Notes: a model not told the origin generated them from the sequence alone. 64,000 nucleotides of DNA from Desulfuromonas soudanensis (GCF_001278055.1 NZ_CP010802.1:1240001-1304000), one strand, 5' to 3'; positions 27,491 to 38,749 are shown, counted from the stretch's first letter. Numbers and translations are program-made.

Positions 27491-27533
27491 AAAAAAAAAC
27501 GCCGCCCGGGGGGAGAGAGGTCCCAGGGCGACG
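27491..27533 (-). terminator. Intrinsic terminator inside the ptsP leader (possible attenuator)
   Basis: On the minus strand, stem CGTCGCCC...GGGCGGCG (one G-U pair), with an inner GGGA/TCCC pairing, is followed by nine consecutive T. It lies about 57-99 bases downstream of the predicted sigma-54 start and over 100 bases before the ptsP ATG, so transcription from that promoter must pass it. Confidence 0.7.
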
Positions 27534-27566
27534 TAAAGGGGGCAGGATTCCGGTCGGGTTGGAACT

Positions 27567-27602
27567 GCTTTAATCCCCACATAGACTGATGAGGATTAAA
27601 GC
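27567..27602. repeat. Inverted repeat at the ptsP transcription start
   Basis: GCTTTAATCC and its exact complement GGATTAAAGC are separated by 16 bases. The right arm overlaps the -12 element of the sigma-54 promoter and the left arm covers the start of the transcript. It could be an operator or a 5' stem-loop. Confidence 0.5.
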
Positions 27603-27615
27603 AAGGGGTGTGCCA
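27601..27615 (-). promoter_or_regulatory. Sigma-54 (-24/-12) promoter of ptsP
   Basis: On the minus strand TGGCAC-ACCCC-TTGC matches the sigma-54 consensus exactly in both boxes and in spacing, and is followed by TTT. The predicted start is near 27589, giving a leader of about 207 bases to the ptsP ATG. The -24 box is one half of a GTGCCA-N4-TGACAG palindrome. Confidence 0.82.
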
Positions 27616-27688
27616 GAAATGACAGGCGCGGCAACGGGGAGAAAGACGGGGTTTTATCGACCTTCGGCAAGAGGATCCCCTTCTCGCC

Positions 27689-27704
27689 GTGCCAATTCTG
27701 GCAC
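27689..27704. promoter_or_regulatory. Candidate activator site 1 upstream of ptsP
   Basis: A perfect 6-4-6 palindrome, GTGCCA-ATTC-TGGCAC, begins 79 bases upstream of the start of the -24 box. This is the distance expected of an upstream activating sequence for a sigma-54 activator. Confidence 0.65.
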
Positions 27705-27768
27705 AGGGGGTGGAAGTGGTCTGGCCATTTAACTGGAAATTACGGCAGAAAACCGCCTCCGGGTTGCC

Positions 27769-27784
27769 GTGCCAGATTTGACAC
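27769..27784. promoter_or_regulatory. Candidate activator site 2 upstream of ptsP
   Basis: GTGCCA-GATT-TGACAC lies exactly 80 bases beyond site 1 and 35 bases downstream of the activator gene's stop codon. It has the same half-sites as the copy in front of the activator gene itself. Confidence 0.62.
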
Positions 27785-27819
27785 AACGGTGGACGACGAT
27801 GTGTGCCGCAGCTGGCGCA

Positions 27820-30105
<2,286 letters not shown>

Positions 30106-30157
30106 TTCGACTCCCCGCTGAAATTTGTATACAGGATATGCAAAGATTTGAATGAGT

Positions 30158-30173
30158 GTGCCACCCCTGACAC
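30158..30173. promoter_or_regulatory. Palindrome upstream of the [FeFe]-like activator gene
   Basis: GTGCCA-CCCC-TGACAC lies 53-68 bases before the start codon. It has the same half-sites as the two sites upstream of ptsP, consistent with autoregulation. The spacing-matched -12 box is poor (TTCA), so this is more likely an operator than a sigma-54 promoter. Confidence 0.6.
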
Positions 30174-30253
30174 GCCCCTGTCAATGGTCAATTTCGCCGG
30201 AGATTCCGTAAACGGCAAATAGTTATGTATACGGAAATATGGGGAAAATCGAT

Positions 30254-30538
30254 TTGGCCACCAAGACACCAAGACACCAAGGGAAGCAAACCCCCAAGGT
30301 ACATACCTGAAAAAACGCTTTGAAAATCAGAATCTTTGCCTCACGCGACGCCGCAACGACGCAACGCTTCAGGGTCTAAGTCAAAAGCCAAGGTTTTCGT
30401 CGCGTCGTTGCGTCGTCGCGTGAAACCAGATCTTGCAGTGCACTTCTGAAGGTCAGGGTGAAAAATGACGCGGGGGAATGATACCCCTTAACCGGGTTTT
30501 CTTGGTGCCTTGGTGCCTTGGTGGCCAACAGGTTTATC
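30254..30538. repeat. Nested inverted-repeat element (MITE-like, non-coding)
   Basis: The outer arms, about 40 bases each, are built of CCAAGACA and TTGGTGCC units (30254-30293 and 30494-30538). Inner arms of 26 bases (30341-30366 and 30398-30423), made of CGCAACGACG-type units, match at 24 of 26 positions. No ORF lies inside. The internal CCAAGACA and CGACGCAAC tandem units are of the sort I know as dispersed repeats in Geobacter-like genomes. The element fills the gap between the activator gene and the ABC ATPases. Confidence 0.75.
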
Positions 30539-30560
30539 AAACGTTCAGGAGGGGAAGCAG

Positions 30561-31577
30561 TCAGGGAGCGCTACGGAATTTGCCGACTTCGGCGCTGAAG
30601 TGGCAGGCGGCGAGGTGCCCCTGCCCCTTGTCCTCCAGGGGAGGGCTCAGGCGGGAGCAGATCTCGCGGGCGTAGGGGCAGCGGGGGTGAAAGTGGCATC
30701 CGGAAGGGGGGGAGAGAGGGGAGGGGACCTCGCCGGCGAGGGGGCGGGCGGTGCGGCGCCGGAGCGGGTCGGGAACGGGGATGGAATTGAGGAGGGCTTC
30801 CGTGTAGGGGTGGCGCGGCTGCCGGTAGAGCGCGTCGGCGAGGGAGAGTTCGACGATGCGCCCCAGGTACATCACCGCCACCCGGTCGCAGACGTGCTCG
30901 ATGAGGGCGAGGTTGTGGGCGATAAAGAGGTAGGTGAGGCCGAATTCCTGCTGGATGTCCTGCATCAGGTTGATGACCTGGGCCTGGATGGAGAGGTCGA
31001 GGGCCGAGACCGGCTCGTCGGCGACGATCAGGCGCGGCTTGACCGCCAGGGCCCGGGCGATGCCGATGCGCTGGCGCTGGCCGCCGGAGAATTCGTGGGG
31101 ATAGCGATCGTAGTGCTCGGCGGAGAGGCCGACAGTGGCCATCAGGCGCAGCACCTCGATGCGAACCTCTTCCCCGCGGGCGAGGCGGTGAATGTGCAGG
31201 GGCTCGGCGATGATCTCTCCCACCCGCATCCGCGGGTTGAGGCAGGAGTAGGGATCCTGAAAGATCATCTGCAGGTCGCGCCGGACGGCGCGCACCTCTT
31301 TCTTCCCCTGGAGCAGGACGTCGCGGCCGTCGAAGAGGACCTCGCCGCCGTCGGCTTCGAGGAGGCGCAGCAGCAGCCGGCCGGTGGTCGACTTCCCGCA
31401 CCCCGATTCCCCCACCAGGCCGAGGGTCTCTCCGGAGGCGATGGTGAAGGAGACGTCGTCCACGGCTCGCAGGGTGAGACGGCGTCCGCCGAGGGGGCCC
31501 GGGGCGACGGAGAAGGTCTTGCTCAGGTTGCGCACCTCGAGAAGGGGCGCGGCGGTGTCGGCGACGGGGAGCGGCAT
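30561..31577 (-). CDS. Oligopeptide/dipeptide ABC transporter ATP-binding protein, DppF/OppF type
   Basis: This 338-residue cytoplasmic ATPase has Walker [10 protein letters not shown] near residue 57, Q-loop [14 protein letters not shown], signature [15 protein letters not shown], Walker [13 protein letters not shown] and H-loop IAHNL. The C-terminal oligopeptide-family domain contains [10 protein letters not shown] with a cysteine cluster. A good GGAGG site precedes the ATG at 31577. It pairs with the preceding DppD-like gene. The usual permeases and binding protein are not adjacent. Confidence 0.9.
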   Translation of the reverse strand: MPLPVADTAAPLLEVRNLSKTFSVAPGPLGGRRLTLRAVDDVSFTIASGETLGLVGESGCGKSTTGRLLLRLLEADGGEVLFDGRDVLLQGKKEVRAVRRDLQMIFQDPYSCLNPRMRVGEIIAEPLHIHRLARGEEVRIEVLRLMATVGLSAEHYDRYPHEFSGGQRQRIGIARALAVKPRLIVADEPVSALDLSIQAQVINLMQDIQQEFGLTYLFIAHNLALIEHVCDRVAVMYLGRIVELSLADALYRQPRHPYTEALLNSIPVPDPLRRRTARPLAGEVPSPLSPPSGCHFHPRCPYAREICSRLSPPLEDKGQGHLAACHFSAEVGKFRSAP

Positions 31578-31579
31578 GG

Positions 31580-32530
31580 TCAATCCTCCCAGCAGCGCAC
31601 CAGGTGCCCTGCCTCCACTTCACGGAGCAGCGGCAGCTTTCCCCGGCGCGGGGCAAAGGGATGGGGGCAGAGGTCGAGAAAGGAGGTCCCCGGCTCGGCG
31701 CCTGCCGGCGGGGTGGGGATCGTCGCCAGGCGCCCGCGGCTGCCGCCGAGGCGGGGGATGCAATTCATGAGGCCGAGGGTGTAGGGGTGGAGGGGATTGG
31801 CGAAGATGGTTGCGACGTCGGCGTATTCCATGATCAGGCCGTTGTACATGACGGCGACCTGGTCGGCGGTTTCGGCCACGACCCCGAGGTCATGGGTAAT
31901 GAGGAGCGTCGCCATCTGCCGCTCGGCCTTGAGGCTGGTCAGCAGGTCGATGATCTGGGCCTGGATGGTCACGTCGAGGGCGGTGGTCGGCTCGTCGGCG
32001 ATAAGGAGCTGCGGGTCGCAGGCCAGGGCCATGGCGATCATCACCCTCTGGCGCATCCCGCCGGAGAGCTGGTGGGGATAGTCGTAAATCCGCTGCTGCG
32101 GCGCCGGGATGCCGACCTGTTGCAGCAGAGTTGCGGCGGCGTCGAGCGCCTCTTTGGGGGGGAGCCCCTTGTGCAGGCGCAGGACCTCGGCGATCTGTTC
32201 GCCGACCCGGAAAACCGGATTGAGGGAGGTCATCGGCTCCTGAAAGATCATGGCGATGCGGTTGCCGCGGGTGCGTCGCATCTCTTCGGCGGGCTTGTGA
32301 AGCAGGTCCTCGCCGGCAAAATAGATCTCGCCGTCGACAATCCGCCCCGGTGAAGGGACGAGGCGCAGCAGCGACAGGGCGGTCATCGACTTTCCGCACC
32401 CCGATTCCCCCACCAGGGCCAGGGTCTTGCCGACGGAAATGGTGAAGTCGATCCCGCGAACCGCCTTGACCAGGCCGGCGGCGGTGAAAAAGTAGGTCGT
32501 CAGGTTGCGTACGTCGAGGAGTGGCTGCAT
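31580..32530 (-). CDS. Oligopeptide/dipeptide ABC transporter ATP-binding protein, DppD/OppD type
   Basis: This 316-residue ATPase starts at [10 protein letters not shown]; the longer frame adds 53 residues that look non-coding. Motifs are Walker [13 protein letters not shown]-loop [12 protein letters not shown], signature [15 protein letters not shown], Walker [13 protein letters not shown] and H-loop LITHDLGV. The C-terminal region ends in a Cys-containing GHLVRCWED. It is the first gene of a two-gene unit, and its last codons lie 3 bases from the DppF-like start. The transported substrate cannot be told. Confidence 0.9.
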   Translation of the reverse strand: MQPLLDVRNLTTYFFTAAGLVKAVRGIDFTISVGKTLALVGESGCGKSMTALSLLRLVPSPGRIVDGEIYFAGEDLLHKPAEEMRRTRGNRIAMIFQEPMTSLNPVFRVGEQIAEVLRLHKGLPPKEALDAAATLLQQVGIPAPQQRIYDYPHQLSGGMRQRVMIAMALACDPQLLIADEPTTALDVTIQAQIIDLLTSLKAERQMATLLITHDLGVVAETADQVAVMYNGLIMEYADVATIFANPLHPYTLGLMNCIPRLGGSRGRLATIPTPPAGAEPGTSFLDLCPHPFAPRRGKLPLLREVEAGHLVRCWED

Positions 32531-32869
32531 GGGACCTGCTGCGGCGATCGCTTGGGGGAAATTCCCGGTTCCGGCCTGCGGGCCGAGGGGGAACACTCTA
32601 CATCGAAAGGGGCGGTCGGTCAAGATTGGGATGGCATGGGAAGCCCAGGTTGGCAGTGGGACGGGGGTGGGCAAAATGCTGTGGGACATCGGCCACTTTT
32701 AGAGAGCACAAACCTGGTTTTTGAAAAGCCTTTCTTCTCTGCCGAGCAGACGTTTCTCCCAGATCTTTTTCCGAGCACTCTGCCGCTGTTGGCTTCGGCG
32801 CTTTTGAAAAATCGTGGACATTTCATCTTTATCCCCTGGGGTTTTTCAGCTGGGCCCTTCGGAGCCTTT
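32531..32869. other. Intergenic stretch with a weak gene remnant
   Basis: No ORF is supported. Bases 32741-32765 match 22 of 25 positions of the first codons of the sensor kinase gene at 37010-37034 (GCCGAGCAGAC...). They could be a scrap of a paralogous gene, or chance. The sequence is less GC-rich than its surroundings. Confidence 0.35.
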
Positions 32870-33505
32870 TCAGGGGGTGGAAGGAGGGCGGATCAGGCAG
32901 GGGACTTCTTCGGCGAAGGACCAGTATAGCTGGCGGGCGTCGTCGAGGGAGAGGGTCAGTTGCAGTTCGCTGGAAGGGTCGATGAAGAGTTTTTTTACGG
33001 CGCGACCGGCGCCGGCCGTGGTCTCCCCGAGACGGGCTACGGCGGCGGCGAAACCGGTGCCGGCGGAGCGGATGTCGATGCGGGTGCCGTCGTCGAGGAT
33101 CAGCCGGTAGTTCCCCGGCATATCGCCCCGTTCCAGTGCATGCAGGGTGTCGTCAGCGTTTTTCTCCTCCTTCGGTTCTTCGTTGCCGGTTGCTCTGTCG
33201 GGGATGCGCACGGCCTCCCGTCGGGGCGGGCTGGAGGTCTCGCGGCGGAGCAGGGTGCGGGTCCTCGCTTCCGGTGGCGGCCCGTACAGCTTTTTCTTCT
33301 GCAGGGGAAGCCTCCTGAGGTCGACCCCGCCGGCCTTGAAGAGGATAAGGTTTTCGCGTAAATCGAAGAGGATGTAAAGTTTGCCGCTGCGCGCAATTTG
33401 CAACTCGGCGGTCAGCAACTGATGGTCGATGAGGAGATCGACGGCTTCGTCGGCCCTGGCGGAGAGAGGGAGGAGCAGAAGGATGAGCAGAAGGGATCGG
33501 AGCAT
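32870..33505 (-). CDS. Exported protein of unknown function in an L,D-transpeptidase cluster
   Basis: I do not recognise a family. The 211-residue protein has a clear signal peptide (MLRSLLLILLLLPLSARADE) and a mature part with a charged, Arg/Glu/Pro-rich middle section (residues 75-120), probably unstructured. Two flanking regions (DLLIDHQLLTAELQI and YRLILDDGTRIDI) look like small beta domains. The start shares one base with the stop of the L,D-transpeptidase upstream (TGATG), so the two are co-translated. A periplasmic cell-wall role is inferred from context alone. Confidence 0.6.
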   Translation of the reverse strand: MLRSLLLILLLLPLSARADEAVDLLIDHQLLTAELQIARSGKLYILFDLRENLILFKAGGVDLRRLPLQKKKLYGPPPEARTRTLLRRETSSPPRREAVRIPDRATGNEEPKEEKNADDTLHALERGDMPGNYRLILDDGTRIDIRSAGTGFAAAVARLGETTAGAGRAVKKLFIDPSSELQLTLSLDDARQLYWSFAEEVPCLIRPPSTP

Positions 33506-34284
33506 CAGAAAATAATCACTCGCGAGCCGATGGGGAGTGTGCGATAGATCTGTTCCAGATCCTTGTCCCCCAGACGCACACAGCCGTGGGAGACGTTGCG
33601 TCCGAGCAGGCGGGTGTAGAGGGTGCCGTGGATGAAGTAGCCCTGGCCGATCCCGAGGGCGTAATCGCCCATCATCCCCGGCTCGGCGCGGGCGGCGGGA
33701 TTTTCGGGAATGACTTCCCCCTCTTCGATAAACGCCCAGTCGGGTTTCATCCAGACCGGGTTGACCAATTTCGATTGAATGCGGAACTGGCCGCGCGGGG
33801 TGTCGAACACCCAGCGGCGACCGCTGGTCGGATCTTCGAGGACGTTGCCGCTGCCGCAGGAGGCGACCATCTCGGCCCGGGTCTTCTCCCCGCGCCGCAG
33901 GAGGATCTTGTTGCCGGCGGTGTCGATGACCAGGTAGTCGCCCGTCGGAGCCAGGGAACGGATACGGGCGCTGAGCGCGGCATTTTTTGCCCGCAGTTTG
34001 GCAATGTTCTCCGTTGCCGGCGCGGTTGCGACGGGCTGTTCTGCCGGTGAATGCCGGGCTTCCGGCGCTGTGGCGGCCGCTTCGCCTGGGGTGTTGAGCC
34101 CCTGGCTGTCGTCGGGGGAGCGAAAGAGAAGGAACAGGGGCGCAAGGAGAAGGGCTGCGGCGACAACCAGGAGAGCCCGGCGCCGGAACCGTCTGTGCGA
34201 CGGCGGCGGCACAGAGCCAAGATCGCGGTTGGGCCGCACCGGCCTAGGGGAGCTGTCGGAGAGCCGATGCAATGAGATTGTCAT
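33505..34284 (-). CDS. L,D-transpeptidase (YkuD domain), membrane-anchored
   Basis: This protein of about 259 residues has a basic cytoplasmic head, a single transmembrane helix (RALLVVAAALLLAPLFLLF), a linker and a coiled segment (ENIAKLRAKNAALSARI). The YkuD catalytic domain ends with the conserved HGTLYTRLLGRNVSHGCVRL, which holds the catalytic His and Cys. L,D-transpeptidases make 3-3 peptidoglycan cross-links or attach proteins to the wall. The ATG at 34284 overlaps the preceding gene by 41 bases; a GTG just after that gene's stop is an alternative start that would remove most of the basic head. Confidence 0.85.
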   Translation of the reverse strand: MTISLHRLSDSSPRPVRPNRDLGSVPPPSHRRFRRRALLVVAAALLLAPLFLLFRSPDDSQGLNTPGEAAATAPEARHSPAEQPVATAPATENIAKLRAKNAALSARIRSLAPTGDYLVIDTAGNKILLRRGEKTRAEMVASCGSGNVLEDPTSGRRWVFDTPRGQFRIQSKLVNPVWMKPDWAFIEEGEVIPENPAARAEPGMMGDYALGIGQGYFIHGTLYTRLLGRNVSHGCVRLGDKDLEQIYRTLPIGSRVIIF

Positions 34285-35353
34285 GGTCGATTGTGCCAAT
34301 GATCAGTACGGGTGTTCCTACGGCGATCTGCTCGTAGAGCAGGGCCATGGCGTGGTTGTCCAGTGCCACGCAGCCGTCGGTGATGCCGAGACTGCCGCCA
34401 CCGTGAATTTCAATCAGGCCGCCAATCGCGGCGTTGTTTTTTAAAAGCCCGTCCCGCCGGGCCTGGCGGAAATTCTGCCGGTCGGCGGCATTGGGGTAAT
34501 CGATCAACAGCGCCCGGAAATATTTGCTGTTCGGAAGTTTACGCTCGACCCGGTAATTCCCCTCGGGTGTCGCCTTGTCCCCGGCATGCCGTTTATCCGA
34601 AAGTCCGTTGCTTCCCAGACCCACAGAGTAACGCGCCCATTTCTTCCCTTTTCGGTAGATCGTCAGGGTGCGCTCCACCTTTTGCACCACGATCAGGTCG
34701 CTGCCGCTGCGACGGGAGGCAGCCATCGCCTCGTCGAACTGGGTTATCCAGCGGGCAATCTGTTTCCGATCGGCAAAACGTTCCAGAACCGGTTTCTGGG
34801 CGGCGACAACGACGCGCAGGTCCGATTCGGCTTCGGCGAGGCGATTTTCTGCCTCTTCCTGCTCTCCGGCGCCGAGGAGGCGGTCGATTTCGCTCAGGCG
34901 GATCTCGACCTGCACCAGACGGCGACTGGCCAGTCGTCGATCTTTGAGGGCCGCGGAAAGGTCGCGCAGAACCGATACTTGTTTTTGCAGGGATTGGCGT
35001 CGACGGTCGAGGGCCTTGCCTTCGGATAGGCGCCGGCCGCTCATGGCTGTCGCCAGCTCGTCCCCTGTGGTTAAGACATGACGAAAGGCTGCCGAAATCG
35101 CCTCGTCGTCCCGCAGCCAGCGCAGACGTTGTTGCTCCTGCTGCCAGAGGGCTTTGGCCGCGGAGAGCTCCCCTTCGTAGGTTGCATACTCGACCGGGAA
35201 ACCGGATAGAGCACCGGCCCCGAGGAGGTCCTGTTCCTGGCGCAGCGCCAGGGGGACCTCCGGCGGGGCCGGCTTGTCAGTACACCCCCCGCAAACGGCA
35301 ATGGCAACCGCCAGCAGGAAAATCGTCCATGCGCGGGGGCTCAACGGTGTCAA
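34244..35353 (-). CDS. L,D-transpeptidase (YkuD domain) lipoprotein with helical N-terminal domain
   Basis: This 369-residue lipoprotein has a probable lipobox (VCGGC, lipidated Cys near residue 24). Residues 50-210 are strongly helical, with Glu/Arg/Leu-rich segments. The C-terminal YkuD domain includes LIVVQKVERTLTIYRKG, the typical GSNGLSDKRHAGDKATPEG strand region and the active-site IHGGGSLGITDGCVALDN. It is the second gene of the cluster, three bases after the small lipoprotein gene. The helical domain is probably a peptidoglycan-spacing or dimerisation element; this is inference. Confidence 0.85.
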   Translation of the reverse strand: MTPLSPRAWTIFLLAVAIAVCGGCTDKPAPPEVPLALRQEQDLLGAGALSGFPVEYATYEGELSAAKALWQQEQQRLRWLRDDEAISAAFRHVLTTGDELATAMSGRRLSEGKALDRRRQSLQKQVSVLRDLSAALKDRRLASRRLVQVEIRLSEIDRLLGAGEQEEAENRLAEAESDLRVVVAAQKPVLERFADRKQIARWITQFDEAMAASRRSGSDLIVVQKVERTLTIYRKGKKWARYSVGLGSNGLSDKRHAGDKATPEGNYRVERKLPNSKYFRALLIDYPNAADRQNFRQARRDGLLKNNAAIGGLIEIHGGGSLGITDGCVALDNHAMALLYEQIAVGTPVLIIGTIDHDNLIASALRQLP

Positions 35354-35356
35354 TCC

Positions 35357-35962
35357 TTACTTCTGTTTGCCCTGGAGGGCGGCCAGTTTCTCCATGACCC
35401 CATTGATCTCATCGGACAGGGCCGTCGCCTTGTCTTTAATCGCCAACGCCTTTTCGGAAGCGGCGGCGTAATCCCCGCCGTCGATCAGCGGCTGTACTTC
35501 GGTCAGGGCGGCTTCGAGTCCGGAGACGTCGGCTTTCATCGCCATGATGTCGGCCGCCGAGCCTTTGCCCTTCGGGGCGTTGGCGACCAGTTCACTGGCG
35601 GTGGCGACGGCGGTGCCGGCCGCGGCAAGATCCGCTACGGCCTGATCCATCAGGCGCTGTTTTTCGGCGACGGTTTTGGCCTGGAGCGCTTCGCTGTCGG
35701 CTTTCGCCTGAGCCAGCATCTGCTTGGCCTTGTCGTAATTTTTCAACATTTTGCCGTCCTGCGTTTTCACCTCTTCCAGAGCGGCAACCAGCGCCCCTTC
35801 GACCTTTGCGAAGTCCTCAGCCGCGTAATTGGCGGCCCCTTCAGTTACCGCAGCGTCCATCGCGGCCTTGGCGGCCCCAATTTCTTCTACCGGCTGTTTA
35901 CCGCATGCTACCAACGACGACACCATGACCAGACCTACCAGAACTGCCGCTAGCCGCTTCAC
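35357..35962 (-). CDS. Ala-rich helical lipoprotein
   Basis: This 201-residue protein starts at GTG (VKRLAAVLVGLVMVSSLVAC). The lipobox LVAC and the AGGAGG site 6 bases upstream strongly favour that start over the ATG at 36004. The mature protein is almost entirely helical and Ala/Glu/Lys-rich (KAAMDAAVTEGA, DFAKVEGALVAALEEV), resembling DUF4398-like or Lpp-like spacers. It heads a four-gene unit with two L,D-transpeptidases. Since some of these enzymes attach lipoproteins to peptidoglycan, it could be a substrate. That link is speculative. Confidence 0.65.
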   Translation of the reverse strand: MKRLAAVLVGLVMVSSLVACGKQPVEEIGAAKAAMDAAVTEGAANYAAEDFAKVEGALVAALEEVKTQDGKMLKNYDKAKQMLAQAKADSEALQAKTVAEKQRLMDQAVADLAAAGTAVATASELVANAPKGKGSAADIMAMKADVSGLEAALTEVQPLIDGGDYAAASEKALAIKDKATALSDEINGVMEKLAALQGKQK

Positions 35963-36339
35963 CTTCTGCCTCCTTGAGTGTGCCCGATTCCGGGCACCAT
36001 GCATTGTTTGCCTGCGCCGGGGACGTCCGAACTATTCGGCGTCCTCTGGTCGAAGCGGTGACATTTCACATAAAGGGCCCGCAATTAGCAAGAGCAATCT
36101 TGCGCCGGAAAAAAATTGACAAAAACAGTCCGTAACACCCTGTAATTAAAGGTTTAAAAATTTGATCTCCGGGGGATGGAGTCGTGGAACATATGGATGC
36201 GTGGAACATTTTGCACGGGTTGAACCCAGGGTCGCCCTCCTTGCGCTTTTCCCACCGGCTGTTAGAGAGGATATTGTCAACTGTACTTTTTGTAACACCT
36301 ACTGTGGCAAAGGGGGCTTTGTCCCCGGGAAAGGGTTCC
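35963..36339. other. Divergent intergenic region
   Basis: This separates the minus-strand lipoprotein operon from the plus-strand secreted acidic protein gene. It is AT-rich around 36080-36170 and includes TTGACA (36116-36121) with a poorly spaced TGTAAT 19 bases later. The longer open frame from 36184 is unsupported. No RNA structure was recognised. Confidence 0.4.
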
Positions 36340-36882
36340 ATGATCCGAATCGCGACCCTCCTTCTGCTGCTGCTCTTCTGGTGCGGATCGGCCTTCGCCG
36401 TGGTCTACCAGTGCCGGACCAGGGAGAACAACCTCTTTTTGACCAACAACCGGAACAAATTCCCTCCGGGGTGCGTGCAGGTCGGCGAGCCGATCGGCGA
36501 GGCGCCCGCACCCTCGCCGCCGGATTCCGGCCCCCCCGCCCTCCAGCGAAGAGAGCCCGAAACCATCGATCCCAGGCGTGCATCGCCGCCGCCGCGCTCC
36601 CGGGCGCCCCTGGAGGTGCCGGAGGAGACGACGCCTGAAGGCGCTTTGCACGAAGGGAGCGCGCCCGGGGTGTCGCCGGAAACCGGCCCCGAGGCTGCAA
36701 GGCCCGAGTCGCCGGATGAACAGCCGCCGCTCCAGGAGGGTCAGGCGGAGGAGGGGACGGACGAAGGAGCCGATCCCCCCGGCCAGCCGGAGGAGACCCC
36801 CGACACGGAGGGACCGGCGGCGGGTGGAGAGGTGCCGGCGGCGGAGGCCGGCGCTGCCGGGGAAGGCGAAGGGGAACGCTGA
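36340..36882 (+). CDS. Secreted Pro/Glu/Gly-rich protein of unknown function
   Basis: This 180-residue exported protein has a signal peptide (MIRIATLLLLLLFWCGSAFA). A short globular N-terminus follows (VVYQCRTRENNLFLTNNRNK), with two cysteines and weak resemblance to the DUF4124 type of periplasmic domain. The rest is low-complexity Pro/Glu/Gly/Ala and surely disordered. The start is put at MIRIAT because the signal peptide begins there; the longer frame from 36184 adds 52 residues of no clear quality. It is followed by the sensor kinase gene. Confidence 0.5.
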   Translation: MIRIATLLLLLLFWCGSAFAVVYQCRTRENNLFLTNNRNKFPPGCVQVGEPIGEAPAPSPPDSGPPALQRREPETIDPRRASPPPRSRAPLEVPEETTPEGALHEGSAPGVSPETGPEAARPESPDEQPPLQEGQAEEGTDEGADPPGQPEETPDTEGPAAGGEVPAAEAGAAGEGEGER

Positions 36883-37007
36883 CGGGCCCTGGCGGCCGGG
36901 GAGGGGAGGGGAAACTTAGGTTGACAGGGGAGCGGCGAGGGGCGAAAATCCACGGGACATCGACTTTTTCCGCTGGCGCCTCTTTCTTTTCGTCAAGGCT
37001 CCCCCCT

Positions 37008-38749
37008 ATGCCGAGCAGACCTTTATCCCGGATCCTGACCGGAGCGCTCCTGGCGCTTCTGGTCCTGGCCTTATTCCCTCCGGGTCTCCGGGCCGCTCCC
37101 CCCGGGGAAGGGCTGGTGGTGGTCGGCGGCGACCAGAGCTACCCCCCCTACGAGTTTCTCGACGACGAGGGGCGCCCCGCCGGGTTCAATGTCGAGCTCA
37201 CCGAGGCCATCGCCCGGGTGATGGGGATGCGCATCGAGATCCGTCTCGGCGCCTGGGGAACGATGCGCCGCGCCCTGCAGCGCCGGGAGGTCGACATCCT
37301 GCAGGGGATGGCCTTCTCGGAGGAGCGCACCGCCGAGGTCGATTTTTCCCTCCCCCATGCCGTGGTCCATCAGTCGATCTGGAACCGCCGGACCGCTCCC
37401 CCCCTGACCACCCTCGACGATCTCCGGGGGCGCGAGGTGATCGTCATGCGCGGCTCGATCATGCATGACTTCATGCTGCGCAGCGCCCCCGGGTCGACCC
37501 TGATCCTCACCGACTCCCTGGCCGAAGCCTTGCGCCTCCTCGCCCTCGGGCGCCACGACTGCGCCCTGGTCGCCAAACTCCCCGGCCTTTACCTCAGCCG
37601 CAAGCTCGGGCTGAGCAACATCGAGCCGGTGGCGCTCCCCCTCATCGCCCAGGACTACGGCTACGCGGTGCGCAAGGGGAATAAGGACCTTCTCGCCCGT
37701 TTCGACGAGGGGCTCACCCTCTTGCGCGAGACCGGAGAATACTCCCGCCTGCACCGCAAGTGGCTCGGCGTCCTCGAAAACCAGGGTCCTCCCTGGCGGC
37801 GCATCGGCCGCTACGTCGCCCTGGTCGCCGGGCCGCTCCTGCTGATTCTCGGCGGCACGGTCGGCTGGTCGCGCACCCTGCAGAAGGAGGTGGCCTCCCG
37901 TACCGCGGCTCTCGAGCGGGAAGTCGCCGAGCGCCGCCGGGCGATGGAGGAACTCGAGGTGCGTCAGCGCCAGCTCATCCAGGCCGACAAGATGACGTCT
38001 CTGGGGATCCTCGTCTCCGGGGTCGCCCACGAGCTCAATAACCCCAACGGCGTCATCATGCTCAACATCCCCCTGCTGCAGAAGGCCTGGCGCGACGCCG
38101 AACCGATCCTCGAGGAGCGCTACCTCAGGGAGGGGGACTTCACCCTCGGCTGGCTCAAGTATTCGCGGATGCGCCGCGAGATCCCCCTTCTCCTCGGCGA
38201 GACTCTGGAGAGTTCCCACCGCATCCGCCGCATCGTCGACGATCTCAAGGATTTTGCCCGCAGCGACGATTCCGATCACTCGGTCCGGCTCGAACTCAAC
38301 GCCGTCGTCGCCGCCGCGGTGCGCCTCGTCGAGCCGACGATCCGCAAGGCCACGGTCGCTTTCAGCGCCGTCTACGGGGACGACCTGCCGGTGGTCCGCG
38401 GCAATCCCCAGCGCATCGAACAGGTGGTGGTCAACCTGGTTCTCAACGCCTGCCAGGCCCTGACCGCCTTCGAGGAGGCCATCCGCATCGAGACCGCCTG
38501 GGATCCACTCCAGGGGCGGGTGACCCTGGTGGTTGCAGACGAGGGGGCGGGGATAGCCCCCGAGCACCTCGAACACCTCACCGACCCCTTCTTCACCACC
38601 AAACGCGAAGCGGGGGGGACCGGCCTCGGCCTCTCCGTCTCCGCCGGGATCGTCAAGGAGCACGGCGGCACGCTGCACTTCGCCTCGACGCCGGGAAAAG
38701 GGACGGCCGTGACCCTCTCTCTCCCCCCCTTTTTCGAGGAGCAACCCGC

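Noticed and set aside
25079-27589. 836-codon plus-strand frame opposite ptsP
   Set aside because: It is an antisense shadow with no domain; ptsP is unambiguous on the other strand.
30158-30173. Second sigma-54 promoter before the [FeFe]-like activator gene
   Set aside because: The TGGCAC box is present, but the spacing-matched -12 box is TTCA instead of TTGC. An operator is the safer reading.
30254-30538. CRISPR or coding sequence
   Set aside because: The short units form inverted arms without spacers, and no frame is convincing.
36184-36339. Longer N-terminus for the secreted acidic protein
   Set aside because: The extra 52 residues precede a good signal peptide and would prevent export.
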